Positions 1 to 7,907 of a DNA stretch of 34,693 bases are shown in pieces (position 1 is the stretch's first letter; each line of letters opens with the position of its first letter). The position numbers and the translations under genes were made by a program. The stretch is taken from positions 1 through 34,693 of the forward strand of contig SLNJ01000013.1 of NCBI GenBank assembly GCA_007133065.1. The letters run 5' to 3'. This DNA is from Opitutales bacterium. GTDB lineage: Bacteria; Verrucomicrobiota; Verrucomicrobiia; Opitutales; Oceanipulchritudinaceae. The notes below the pieces were generated by a model. It saw only the letters and a list, made by a program, of their open reading frames with translations, was not told the origin of the DNA and ran no database searches.

Positions 1-81
1 CCGGGTCGGCGGCAGCCGGGGGATCCCTCTTGCACCCTCGAACAACAGCCCTAGAATCACAGCAAAACCAAAGTCGGAAAC

Positions 82-1710
82 ATGCAGACTACACATCAAC
101 GCTTGAAATCGATGCTCCGAATAGACGTGAAACAAATGCGCACGCGACGCGGCGCGGGAGTCCCCGGTCCTCTGCTGGGCACGGTATCTATAATGATGCT
201 TGCGATCGTTCCCTCCGTGGCCGCACAAGAGTCGAGGGATCCGTTGTGGACTCACGGACTCGAAGGCTCCATCTTCGCCACCGCGGGCGTCGGAATGAGC
301 GACATCAACTACGTTGGAACGGAGATCGGAGGATCCGACCCGGGGTCGGAAAATGGAAAACTTTATGGCATCGCGCGCAACGGCGTCCCGCTGTTCGAAT
401 CCGATGCTCCGATGGACTGGGTGAGTTCCAGTGCCGCGGTGGCTCCCGACGGGAGCGTTTACACGGCAGATTGGAGCGGGCGAATCTACGCTTACACCCA
501 GGACGGAACACTCAAGTGGACCTACGACGAGAGCGCGGGTGACATCTTCCTGGGCTCGCCGGCCGTCGCCGCCGACGGCAGTCTGTACCTGGGGGGCATC
601 GACGGATTCCTCTATGCTCTTTCGTCCGGTGGTGACGTGCATTGGATCGAAGTGGGCGAGGGCTCAATCGAGACCGCCCCGGTGCTCGATGCGGATGGAA
701 ACATCTACTACGTCGAGTCCACTCCCGCCACGGCCCGGTTGATCGCCCTGAACCCACAAGGGACTGAGCGTTGGACGCTCGACCTTCCGGCTCGCGACGA
801 CGGCATTTCCACCGCTTCCGCAGCGCCTGCTATCGACTTTTCGGGCACCCTTTACGTATCGTATGAAATCGAGTTTCCCGGCACCGATCGCGCCCCGGAA
901 GGGAGCATCATCGCGGTGACCAAAGAAGGGATTGACCACTGGAACTTCGCAATGGACACCCCGGTAAGCCATACACCGGCGGTTTCGGAATCCGGAATGC
1001 TCTACGCCGTGACGCAGGACGGGCTTTTTCTCGCCCTCGATGATCTCGGCTTTCTCCATTGGACGATGCACGTGGGGCCGGTCTACTTCAGCTCGCCGGC
1101 GGTGGGTCATAACGGCGAGATTTACATCGTTGCATTCGACGACGAGGCGGGATCGGGAAGCCGGCTACTGGCACTCAACGAAGAGGGGGAACTGCTCTGG
1201 CAGGGAGCCATCGCCGGCATTGTCGACGCTTCTCCGGTCATCAACGCATACGGCGAACTCATCGTAGGCGACTATTCCGGTACGGTCTACGCGTTTCAGG
1301 CGGATGGTCCGCTCTCACCCCGGGGTTGGGCGGCCTTCCGCCGCACTGCCGGCAACACGGGCAGGCAGGACTCCTTGGTTTCGCCAAATCCGTTCGATTA
1401 CTATCCGGAATCAAGCGAACAGGGAATCGGGTGGGCGCATACGCCGACAATCGGGTACTACTTCCGTCCGTATTTTCCATGGGTCTACTCCCTGTATCAC
1501 GGATGGTGGTACAGCGCCGGATTTGGCGGAACGTCCATGTGGGTTTTCGATTTCGCTCCCGAACTCGGGTGGATGTGGACCTCCCACAGTTACTATCCGC
1601 TGTTCTGGGTGCCGACACACGGGGCATGGCTCGAATACCAGAAGGGAACCGTGGCACCGCGCGTATTTGAGAACCTGGAAACCGGGGAGTTCGTCGAGAC
1701 CGCCGGCTGA
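82..1710 (+). CDS. Exported PQQ-type beta-propeller protein with Trp-rich C-terminal module
   Basis: The 542-residue product begins with a signal peptide; the hydrophobic stretch (about residues 29-46) ends in an Ala-rich site near VAAQ, so the mature protein is exported. Residues 60-420 contain about seven blade-like repeats of the type DGS-hydrophobic-Y...G.hhYAh...G..hW, the signature of PQQ-like/WD-like beta-propellers (seen, for example, at residues 123-147 and 165-188). No enzyme-specific residues are recognisable, so binding or scaffolding is more likely than dehydrogenase activity. From about residue 464 the composition changes sharply to a Trp/Tyr-rich module (YFPWVY, GWWY, GWMWT, YYPLFW), which recurs in two other exported proteins of this window. 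ATG codons at 112 and 136 are alternative starts; 136 would give a more ordinary signal peptide, and none has a clear ribosome binding site. The gene stands alone, convergent with the thioesterase gene. Its cellular role is unknown. Confidence 0.85.
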   Translation: MQTTHQRLKSMLRIDVKQMRTRRGAGVPGPLLGTVSIMMLAIVPSVAAQESRDPLWTHGLEGSIFATAGVGMSDINYVGTEIGGSDPGSENGKLYGIARNGVPLFESDAPMDWVSSSAAVAPDGSVYTADWSGRIYAYTQDGTLKWTYDESAGDIFLGSPAVAADGSLYLGGIDGFLYALSSGGDVHWIEVGEGSIETAPVLDADGNIYYVESTPATARLIALNPQGTERWTLDLPARDDGISTASAAPAIDFSGTLYVSYEIEFPGTDRAPEGSIIAVTKEGIDHWNFAMDTPVSHTPAVSESGMLYAVTQDGLFLALDDLGFLHWTMHVGPVYFSSPAVGHNGEIYIVAFDDEAGSGSRLLALNEEGELLWQGAIAGIVDASPVINAYGELIVGDYSGTVYAFQADGPLSPRGWAAFRRTAGNTGRQDSLVSPNPFDYYPESSEQGIGWAHTPTIGYYFRPYFPWVYSLYHGWWYSAGFGGTSMWVFDFAPELGWMWTSHSYYPLFWVPTHGAWLEYQKGTVAPRVFENLETGEFVETAG

Positions 1711-1757
1711 CCTGGAGTCCGCGTTGGCCGGGAACGGCGGGAATCCGTGCATGCTTC

Positions 1758-1784
1758 CACGAGGCATCGTTGAGATGCCGCGTG
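1758..1784. terminator. Hairpin between convergent genes, possible terminator
   Basis: A 10-bp interrupted stem (CACG and GGCATC pairing with GATGCC and CGTG, one A/G mismatch, GTTGA loop) lies between the 3' ends of the propeller gene and the thioesterase gene. No T-tract follows on either strand, so it may be a 3'-end stabilising hairpin rather than an intrinsic terminator. Confidence 0.35.
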
Positions 1785-1797
1785 CTCGACGCCCATG

Positions 1798-2274
1798 TTA
1801 CTCGAACCGGAGTCTTTGAAATCGCGCTCCGGCGGCAACAAACTCACCCTCGAATACCGCGGCGCGACGGTCGGAGTCTGCGGTTTCGGCAAGGATCGAG
1901 GTCATTGCGATCCGGGCGACACCCTTGCGGCGGTAGCTGTCGTAAAACCGCTCCCATTGGTCCTCGCCGGCGGGCTCGCAGGTCGCTGAAAAGTCAGCCG
2001 CGATCGGTCCGATGAACCGAATCCGGGAGCTGCGAATCACGATATGCGCCGCGGGATCGACCGGACGGAACGCCAGGTGGACGAGCGACCACCCGGCAAG
2101 CATTCCCACGGAGGCGATGCTCCCGCCGAATGCGCCCTCCCGGTGATTGCGATTGGGCGCCAGAGGGGCGTCGAGGATCACCCGCTCACGCGTGGCCTCG
2201 CGCACGCGCACCTCAAGCGCGGCACTCAGCGGAATGTGGCGGTGCAGATACGATTCGAGATCGCCGGCGTTCAT
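1798..2274 (-). CDS. Putative thioesterase, YiiD C-terminal (hotdog-fold) family
   Basis: The 158-residue protein matches the YiiD_C thioesterase family by its central motif: an Asn-His pair (NRNHREGAFGGSI, residues 42-54) followed by a helix ending in LAGW. This is the hotdog-fold central helix that in this family carries the AFGGS...LAGW pattern. The length equals a single hotdog domain with no acetyltransferase domain in front, unlike E. coli YiiD. The substrate is unknown; acyl-CoA or acyl-carrier thioesters are the usual family substrates. There is no signal peptide, so it is cytoplasmic. The ATG at 2274 has no strong ribosome binding site. A 41-codon frame on the same strand (2271-2396) overlaps this start by ATGA, but I cannot support it as a gene. 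Confidence 0.75.
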   Translation of the reverse strand: MNAGDLESYLHRHIPLSAALEVRVREATRERVILDAPLAPNRNHREGAFGGSIASVGMLAGWSLVHLAFRPVDPAAHIVIRSSRIRFIGPIAADFSATCEPAGEDQWERFYDSYRRKGVARIAMTSILAETADSDRRAAVFEGEFVAAGARFQRLRFE

Positions 2275-2671
2275 CGGAAGGCACCCCCTCCGGCCGCATC
2301 GGTTGCCGGCGCGTCCACCGGAATACGGTCAATCACATCACCCCCGTTCGAACCGCCTACGGCCGGAACAGGCGGTGCCTCTATGAAACCGATCATCCGG
2401 CGAGCATACGGTTCAGTCCATCAACGGCAAGATGATCTCAAGCCGTCCGCCACAAGCGAGCGCGCATTGCTCTCGGCCAATTTCCCGCGAACGCGGCTTT
2501 CCCTTGGATGAATCTCTGCTCCAACGCGTCAGCCGATTCCCCGACGGGACAATTCCCGATCATGCGATAACCGCCGGCGGACGATCGCCACCTGGGTCAA
2601 TCATCCACTCTGTGACGCCTGCGCACGCCGCTCGCCTTGCATTGGCGCGGGATTATCCCCATCGTAACACC
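2275..2671. other. Intergenic region between divergent thioesterase and meaB genes
   Basis: This 397-bp stretch separates two divergent genes and should hold both promoters. I see no convincing coding frame with family resemblance and no clear hairpin or tRNA. A short leftward frame at 2271-2396 (41 codons) touches the thioesterase start, and an open frame in the meaB phase extends back to 2432, but that upstream translation is low-complexity and unlike MeaB proteins. Confidence 0.6.
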
Positions 2672-3784
2672 ATGTCCACTGAGAAGAGGCTCCCTGAATG
2701 GTCGCCGCCGTCCGGAGGCGACGCGTTCGCTTCGGAAATTCGCGAGGGAATCGCCCGTTCATCGCCGATTTCCGGCCGTCCCAGCGGCGCGCCCGCCCGC
2801 GCCGCCCGATCCATCCCCGAGCCGGCGGAACTGGCCGCGGCGGTGAAAGAGGGCGATCGCGGTGCGCTGGCACGGGCGATCACCCTCGTGGAAAGCCGGA
2901 ATCCGGCGCACGAGGCGCCCGCGGCCCGGCTGCTCCAAGACCTCCTCGACCGCTCGGGCAACAGCATCCGGATTGGAATCACCGGCGTTCCCGGTGCCGG
3001 AAAAAGCACGCTGATCGAGTCCTTCGGACTATACCTGTGCAATGAGGGCCGGCGTGTCGCCGTCCTTGCGGTCGATCCCTCGAGCGTTCGCACCGGCGGC
3101 AGCATCCTCGGAGACAAGACGCGAATGGAAGAACTCGCACGCCATCGGAACGCGTTCATCCGCCCCTCCCCCACCTCCGGCGCCCTCGGGGGCGTTGCAC
3201 GCAAGACGCGGGAGTCGTTGCTGCTCTGTGAAGCTGCCGGTTTCGACGCCATCCTGGTCGAGACGGTTGGAGTCGGACAGAGCGAAGGCCTGGTTCGCGA
3301 CATGGTCGACTTCTATCTGCTCGTGCTTATCGCGGGGGCCGGGGATGAGTTGCAGGGCATGAAACGCGGTGTCATGGAACTCGCGGACGCCATTCTCATC
3401 AACAAGGCCGACGGCGAGAATCTTCCGCGCGCCCGGACAGCACGGGCGGAGCTCGAGCGCGTGCTGCACTACCTGCATCCGGCCACTCGCGGCTGGCAAA
3501 CCCCGGCTCGCTGCTGCTCGGCGCTGAACTGCGAGGGAATTCCGGAGCTATGGGAGCTCATCCGTCAATTCGAAGGTGAAACCCGGGCCTCCGGAGCCTT
3601 CCTCGAACGCCGGCGCGCCCAGAATATCACCTGGCTGGACCGCTCCCTCGAAGACGAGCTGCAGCGTCGCTTTTTTGCTCGCGAATCGGTGCGCAGCACC
3701 CTGGAGGAGCTTCGCAAACGGGTCGGAGACGGATCGCTCGCACCGGCCGCCGCCCTCGACGAACTGCGCCCCATGCTCCCCTGA
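2672..3784 (+). CDS. meaB: MeaB/ArgK-type GTPase, methylmalonyl-CoA mutase chaperone
   Basis: This G3E-family P-loop GTPase protects and reloads the adenosylcobalamin-dependent methylmalonyl-CoA mutase in the cytoplasm. Seen in the sequence: Walker A GVPGAGKST at residues 105-113, the conserved AVDPSS..TGGSILGDKTRM block, the ETVGVGQSE switch at 197-205 and the NKAD guanine-specificity motif at 244-247. The ATG at 2672 gives 370 residues; the open frame continues upstream to 2432, but the added residues look unlike the family. The C-terminal tail carries the helical dimerisation region usual for MeaB. The mutase genes themselves are not in the window. The rsmG gene follows 32 bp downstream and is probably cotranscribed. 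A carboxyltransferase and a possible B12 uptake locus lie close by, supporting a role in B12-dependent acyl-CoA metabolism. Confidence 0.93.
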   Translation: MSTEKRLPEWSPPSGGDAFASEIREGIARSSPISGRPSGAPARAARSIPEPAELAAAVKEGDRGALARAITLVESRNPAHEAPAARLLQDLLDRSGNSIRIGITGVPGAGKSTLIESFGLYLCNEGRRVAVLAVDPSSVRTGGSILGDKTRMEELARHRNAFIRPSPTSGALGGVARKTRESLLLCEAAGFDAILVETVGVGQSEGLVRDMVDFYLLVLIAGAGDELQGMKRGVMELADAILINKADGENLPRARTARAELERVLHYLHPATRGWQTPARCCSALNCEGIPELWELIRQFEGETRASGAFLERRRAQNITWLDRSLEDELQRRFFARESVRSTLEELRKRVGDGSLAPAAALDELRPMLP

Positions 3785-3816
3785 CCCGGTTCCTCCCGAC
3801 GACCCGGACCGCACCA

Positions 3817-4590
3817 ATGACTCGGCCCCGACAGCCTCCGCAATTCGATCGGGATTCCGCACACGATCAGCAGGTGCCGGCGACCGAATCACTGTATCGG
3901 GAATGCCTCCCGGAGATCAGCACCGAACAGGTGGGCCGACTGCAGCAATTCGCCGCACTGCTGCGGGAATGGAACCAACGGGTCAACGTCATCTCCCGCA
4001 AGGATACGGATTCGCTCGAGGAGCGCCATATCCTGCACGCCATCCTTATCGCGCGGTGTGTCCAATTCGGGTCAGGAGCGCGGATCATGGACATTGGAAC
4101 CGGTGGCGGACTGCCCGGAATTCCCCTCGCCATCCTTTTTCCGGCTGCACGCTTCACCCTGGTCGATTCAATCGGCAAGAAGATTCGGGCCGTCTCCGAT
4201 ATGGCCGGCCAACTCGGACTCTGCAACGTCGAAACATACCGGGGACGCGCCGAGCATCTTCCAGCCTCCTTCGATTACATCACCGGCCGCGCCGTCGCTC
4301 CCATGCCGCAGCTGAAGAACTGGATCGCATCCAAACTCGTCCGTGGACGCAACGGCACCGTGCACAACGGCCTGCTCTACCTGAAAGGATCCCGCTACGA
4401 CGAAGAGTGCCGGGCACTCGGCATGGTCCCGGAACACGTATGGCCACTCCACGACATCATATCGCGCCCCTATTTTCAGGAGAAATACCTTATCCACATC
4501 CGCGCCGAAGGCCTGATCCGGAAGCCCAGGCGCAGCACTCAGAGAGGACGCCGGCCGAATCAGGACAGCTCTTCGACCTCAACGTCGTAA
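3817..4590 (+). CDS. rsmG: 16S rRNA (guanine-527-N7) methyltransferase RsmG
   Basis: RsmG (GidB) uses S-adenosylmethionine to methylate N7 of G527 in 16S rRNA. The N-terminal family motif (LLREWNQRVNVISRKD...HILHA, about residues 49-75) is followed by the AdoMet-binding loop MDIGTGGGLPGIPLAI from residue 91, then LVDSIGKKIRAV and GRAEHLP, all diagnostic. The body ends around residue 235. The remaining tail (KPRRSTQRGRRPNQDSSSTSTS region) is basic and Ser/Thr-rich and is not part of the family fold. Its last 31 bp overlap the 3' end of the convergent carboxyltransferase gene, so the tail is partly the antisense of that gene's C-terminus. It lies 32 bp downstream of meaB in the same direction. 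Linkage of rsmG to meaB is unusual, since rsmG is commonly near mnmG or parAB. Confidence 0.93.
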   Translation: MTRPRQPPQFDRDSAHDQQVPATESLYRECLPEISTEQVGRLQQFAALLREWNQRVNVISRKDTDSLEERHILHAILIARCVQFGSGARIMDIGTGGGLPGIPLAILFPAARFTLVDSIGKKIRAVSDMAGQLGLCNVETYRGRAEHLPASFDYITGRAVAPMPQLKNWIASKLVRGRNGTVHNGLLYLKGSRYDEECRALGMVPEHVWPLHDIISRPYFQEKYLIHIRAEGLIRKPRRSTQRGRRPNQDSSSTSTS

Positions 4591-6104
4591 TTGCGATCGT
4601 CGACCGTGAGGCGCATCTTGCGGCCCGAAGGGAAATCTCCCCGCTCGCGAGACCCGGAACGGATAGCCCCGTGCGCCGGATTCGAGTTGCTCCCAACCTC
4701 GATCGCGCCTCCCCGATCAGCCGGACGTCCGGGATTGCCCCTGTCATTCTCGCCGTTCGGGTCGCGCTGCGTGTAATGCTTCTCCACCTCCTGAGGATAC
4801 ATCGCGTAGATCACACAGTGCTCGTCGTCGTGGGGAAGCTCCTTCGACTTCAAGGCTGCCCGCAACTCCTCCATGCGCGGCGATAGCAAATCCGCCGGAC
4901 GGCATTCGATCGGGTCCTTCTTACCCTGCTTCGAGGCCAACTCGCGCACCTTCGGATCGACCGGTGCCGGCGTCCGCCCGTAATACCCGAGCGCGATATC
5001 GATCGCCGGCGGAGTGAAATTCTTCCAGCGCCCGAATTTTACATTCAGCATTGCCTGGACGCCCACGATCTGCGAGGTCGGCGTCACCAGCGGAATCCAT
5101 CCGAGCGCCTCCCGAACAACCGGAATCTCCGAGAATACCTCCTCAAAGCGATCCTCCATTCGCTGCTCCTTTAATTGCGTGCGGAAATTCGAAAGCATTC
5201 CGCCGGGCACCTGGTACCTGAGCGCTTCGGTATCGACGACTTCGTTCTTCAAACTCGTGAACTCGCTTAACTCGGCGTACACCTTGGTGAAGTGCTCCCG
5301 CAACCGCTGGATTTTTTTCAGATCGTACCGGGGCGCCCTCGGGTGGTCCTCGAGGAGCGAGAGCATCCGCAAGGTGTCCGGCTGGCCAGTGCCGTTTGCA
5401 AACGGCACGATCGAGGTGTCCACCCAATCCACCCCGGCTTCAATCGCGGCGTAATAGGTCGAGGCGCCCAACCCGGCCGTCTCGTGCGTATGAATATTTA
5501 CGGGAATGTCGAAACTACGGTGGATCCGCCGAATGATCTCATACGCACGGCGCGGCGGGATCAACCCGGCCATGTCCTTGATGCAGATCGAGTCGCATTC
5601 AAGCTCCACCAATTCGCGCGCCAAATCCGTGAACGTCTCGTTCGTATGCACCGGCGACGAGGTGTAGCAGATCGTCCCCTGGGCGTGCTTTCCGGCCGCC
5701 TTCACCGCCCGCACCGCCGTCGCAATGTTGCGCATGTCGTTCAACGCATCGAATATGCGGAACATATCCATGCCGTGGTCCGCCGCGGTTCGCACGAACG
5801 CTTCCACCACATCATCCGGGAAGTTCGCATACTGCACGATGTTCTGGCCGCGCAATAGCATCATGTGAGGCGTCCGGAATGCCCCCTTCTTCAGCGCATC
5901 CAGCCGATCGAATGGAAACTCCCCGAGAAACCGGAGTCCGCTGTCGATCGTCGCGCCGCCCCAGGTTTCCAGGGCTCCGAATCCCAGCGTGTCCAGATCC
6001 TCGAGCGCGGGGAGCATCTGCTCGGTCCGCATCCGCGTGGCGGCGAGCGACTGATGGCCATCCCGGAGCACCATGTTGTTGAATATGACAGCCTTGTCGG
6101 ACAT
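4560..6104 (-). CDS. Biotin-dependent carboxyltransferase (OadA / transcarboxylase 5S family)
   Basis: This 514-residue protein matches the carboxyltransferase family that includes oxaloacetate decarboxylase alpha, methylmalonyl-CoA carboxyltransferase 5S and the pyruvate carboxylase CT domain. Seen: the metal-site motif MVLRDGHQSLAATRMRTEQM near the N-terminus (Asp15), GGAT, the FRIFDALND motif, CIKDMAGL with the lysine expected to be carbamylated, HTHETAGLG supplying metal-binding histidines, and the downstream PGGMLSNF helical region. The enzyme moves CO2 between carboxybiotin and a keto-acid or acyl-CoA. A Gly/Asn/Arg-rich linker (about 440-490) leads to RKMRLTVDDRNYDVEVEELS, which resembles the first strand of a biotinyl domain, but the chain stops there with no AMKM biotinylation site. 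A separate biotin carrier is therefore needed. The gene overlaps rsmG tail to tail by 31 bp and diverges from the gamma-carbonic anhydrase gene. Confidence 0.9.
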   Translation of the reverse strand: MSDKAVIFNNMVLRDGHQSLAATRMRTEQMLPALEDLDTLGFGALETWGGATIDSGLRFLGEFPFDRLDALKKGAFRTPHMMLLRGQNIVQYANFPDDVVEAFVRTAADHGMDMFRIFDALNDMRNIATAVRAVKAAGKHAQGTICYTSSPVHTNETFTDLARELVELECDSICIKDMAGLIPPRRAYEIIRRIHRSFDIPVNIHTHETAGLGASTYYAAIEAGVDWVDTSIVPFANGTGQPDTLRMLSLLEDHPRAPRYDLKKIQRLREHFTKVYAELSEFTSLKNEVVDTEALRYQVPGGMLSNFRTQLKEQRMEDRFEEVFSEIPVVREALGWIPLVTPTSQIVGVQAMLNVKFGRWKNFTPPAIDIALGYYGRTPAPVDPKVRELASKQGKKDPIECRPADLLSPRMEELRAALKSKELPHDDEHCVIYAMYPQEVEKHYTQRDPNGENDRGNPGRPADRGGAIEVGSNSNPAHGAIRSGSRERGDFPSGRKMRLTVDDRNYDVEVEELS

Positions 6105-6179
6105 GATCGAAAGTGTGTTTTCCGGTCGAATCTGCAGCGGATCCTCCCGGACTCCAACGCCCGGAGAACCCGCTCGGGT

Positions 6180-6185
6180 TATAAT
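6180..6185 (+). promoter_or_regulatory. Candidate -10 element (TATAAT) upstream of carbonic anhydrase
   Basis: A perfect TATAAT sits in the divergent region, about 100 bp before the chosen start of the carbonic anhydrase gene. No good -35 hexamer is seen 16-18 bp upstream, so the assignment rests on the -10 match alone. Confidence 0.35.
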
Positions 6186-6290
6186 CAGGATTAAATGTAC
6201 AAGACTGCGATGGAATCAATGACAATCGCAAAATCAGCCTCCCGACGATTCGATTTGCTGTGGGATGATCGGGGCACTAGTCCGGAGCTT

Positions 6291-6833
6291 ATGACACTTG
6301 AAAAGCGATTGGAGCGGTTCCTCGGAGCGCACCCGCGCATTCACCCGCGCGCGTATGTCGCGCCGGAGGCGGTCGTTGTGGGGGACGTCGAGATCGAAGC
6401 CGACGCCAGTGTGTGGCCAATGTGCGTCCTGCGCGGCGACATCGAACGTATTGTGGTCGGCGAAGGAAGCAACATCCAGGACGGGACCGTGATCCATTTG
6501 GCGGATGATCTTGGGGTACGGATTGGTCGTTATGTGACGGTGGGCCACGGGGCGATCCTGCACGCCTGCACGGTGGCCGACGAGAGCCTCATCGGCATGC
6601 GTGCAACGGTGCTGGACGGTGCGACGATTGGTGCGCGCAGTATCGTGGCGGCGGGCGCCGTGGTTCCGAAGGGCCTCGACGTCCCGCCCGGATCGCTGGT
6701 GATGGGGATTCCTGCGAAGGTCTCACGGGAGCTTTCGGAGCGCGAACAATCGGACCTGAAGGGCTGGGCGCTCAAATACATCACGGTCGCCTCGGCACAC
6801 CGGGCACGCGGCGAATCGGCCAGAATCCGATAG
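6291..6833 (+). CDS. Gamma-class carbonic anhydrase family protein
   Basis: The product (180 residues from the ATG at 6291) is a left-handed parallel beta-helix of hexapeptide repeats in the gamma-carbonic anhydrase/YrdA family. It shows the diagnostic LRGD (Arg48, Asp50), the NIQDGTVIH segment (Gln63, Asp64), and the three expected zinc histidines at 69, 86 and 91 (numbering from 6291), followed by the GMRATVLDGATIG and GSLVMGIPAK turns. Family members hydrate CO2 or remain uncharacterised. An upstream in-frame ATG at 6195 would add 32 residues unlike the family; 6291 is preferred. The gene diverges from a biotin-dependent carboxyltransferase gene, a pairing that makes bicarbonate/CO2 handling a reasonable role, though activity is not proven by sequence. 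Confidence 0.9.
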   Translation: MTLEKRLERFLGAHPRIHPRAYVAPEAVVVGDVEIEADASVWPMCVLRGDIERIVVGEGSNIQDGTVIHLADDLGVRIGRYVTVGHGAILHACTVADESLIGMRATVLDGATIGARSIVAAGAVVPKGLDVPPGSLVMGIPAKVSRELSEREQSDLKGWALKYITVASAHRARGESARIR

Positions 6834-6838
6834 AGATT

Positions 6839-6890
6839 AAAATGCCGGAGCGTGCGATCGGGAGAATCATCCCCTGCGCACACTCCGGCA
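6839..6890 (-). terminator. Intrinsic terminator of the leftward TonB-receptor operon
   Basis: The region forms a long hairpin: TGCCGGAG (6843-6850) pairs with CTCCGGCA (6883-6890), extended inward by GTGCG/CGCAC after one mismatch. Read leftward it is followed by TTTTAATC, matching a rho-independent terminator placed about 50 bp after the surface-protein gene. It may also slow rightward transcription from the carbonic anhydrase gene. Confidence 0.65.
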
Positions 6891-6938
6891 CACCTATTAA
6901 CGGATCACCTCTTCACCCCTTCAAAAATCATTCGTAAA

Positions 6939-7904
6939 TTAAAGCTCGCGTATGAGCGCCCAGTCGAACGTTCCCATCCGGTAGACGTACGGAAAATAGT
7001 CCGCGTTGGTCCAAACCCAGCCGGCCTCGTTATGTAGAAAATAGAGGGACATCTTGTTGCCTCCCATATACAGGAGCCACTGTCCTTCGCCGAAATAGAT
7101 CCACGGATAGCGGGCGGTAAACATGTACCCGAATTTCGTGGCCCAACGCCATCCGAACCCGGCATTGTGGAACTCGGAAAAAGCCCGGCGGACCGGATCA
7201 CGGACAGCGATCGCGTCGAGATCGAACCCCGCCGATCCAACCGTGGGATAGGGATCGTAGATCGGGTTGCCGTGCGAATCGTTCTGCCGCCCGTCCCCGA
7301 TCACATCGTCGATGCGGACGTGGGTGATGCGATGGATGTCAAGGCCGTTGCGGTCCTGCAGTTCGTTCAGGTCGAATGGAGTCCCGAATCCCGACCGGAA
7401 TTTCCCGGCGAACCCGTCGACACGACGGGGATCGATCAGCCCGAACGCCCCCACCGGATCGGACGTCAAAGAGGTATGCGGGAACGTGTGAAAATCATCA
7501 CCGTTGGAAGAGACCGAAACGGTGGCGAGTTCGAGGAAGAAGTCGTTGAAGGCGTTTCCGAAAACCGCGAAATCCCATCCGGGATTGGCGCTGATCGGCG
7601 GATCGAAGTACAGGGTAATCGATCCGCCTTCGCCCAGTGAAACGACGCCATGGTCCGGGAGGCCGCTTGCCGGGCCAATCGCGTTCTGCGGGGTTTTCCA
7701 GATCTCGTCGAGATTATCTCCCCATTGGACCGCCGCCACGCCGTCGGCCCATCCCACGATCTCGGGATTGTCCATGGACACCGCTTCCGACTCCTTCTGC
7801 CCGACCCCCGGCGAGAATGGCCGATCGGCGGCGAGCTGATACGGCAGAGCGCACACCGTGCCAAGCGCGATCAACAGCGCGGTTCTTTCGAGTATAAAAT
7901 GCAT
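6939..7904 (-). CDS. Cell surface protein of TonB-receptor locus (B12-locus type), Trp-rich C-terminus
   Basis: The 321-residue product has a signal peptide (residues 1-26, ending LAA). Residues 45-240 match the 'cell surface protein' family encoded beside TonB-dependent receptors, especially in Bacteroidota vitamin B12 loci. Diagnostic segments are SLGEGGSITLYFDPPI, DFAVFGNAFNDFFLELATVSVSS, the GKFRSGFGTPFDLNEL segment, the ITHVRIDDVIGD segment and the closing SAGFDLDAIAV. Such proteins are thought to act outside the cell with the receptor. The last 56 residues are a Trp/Tyr-rich module (YPWIYF, GWVWTNADYFPY, FDWALI) shared with two other exported proteins here. It is the third gene of a leftward operon, 3 bp after the receptor gene, and is followed by a terminator. 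The ligand is not determinable from sequence. Confidence 0.82.
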   Translation of the reverse strand: MHFILERTALLIALGTVCALPYQLAADRPFSPGVGQKESEAVSMDNPEIVGWADGVAAVQWGDNLDEIWKTPQNAIGPASGLPDHGVVSLGEGGSITLYFDPPISANPGWDFAVFGNAFNDFFLELATVSVSSNGDDFHTFPHTSLTSDPVGAFGLIDPRRVDGFAGKFRSGFGTPFDLNELQDRNGLDIHRITHVRIDDVIGDGRQNDSHGNPIYDPYPTVGSAGFDLDAIAVRDPVRRAFSEFHNAGFGWRWATKFGYMFTARYPWIYFGEGQWLLYMGGNKMSLYFLHNEAGWVWTNADYFPYVYRMGTFDWALIREL

Positions 7905-7907
7905 TGG

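Noticed and set aside
2271..2396. A 41-codon frame overlapping the thioesterase start by ATGA
   Set aside because: The junction is suggestive, but the Pro/Gly/Ala/Asp-rich translation matches no family and the start lacks a ribosome binding site.
2432..2671. An 80-codon N-terminal extension of MeaB
   Set aside because: The extra residues are unlike MeaB proteins; the ATG at 2672 gives 370 residues, close to the usual family length.
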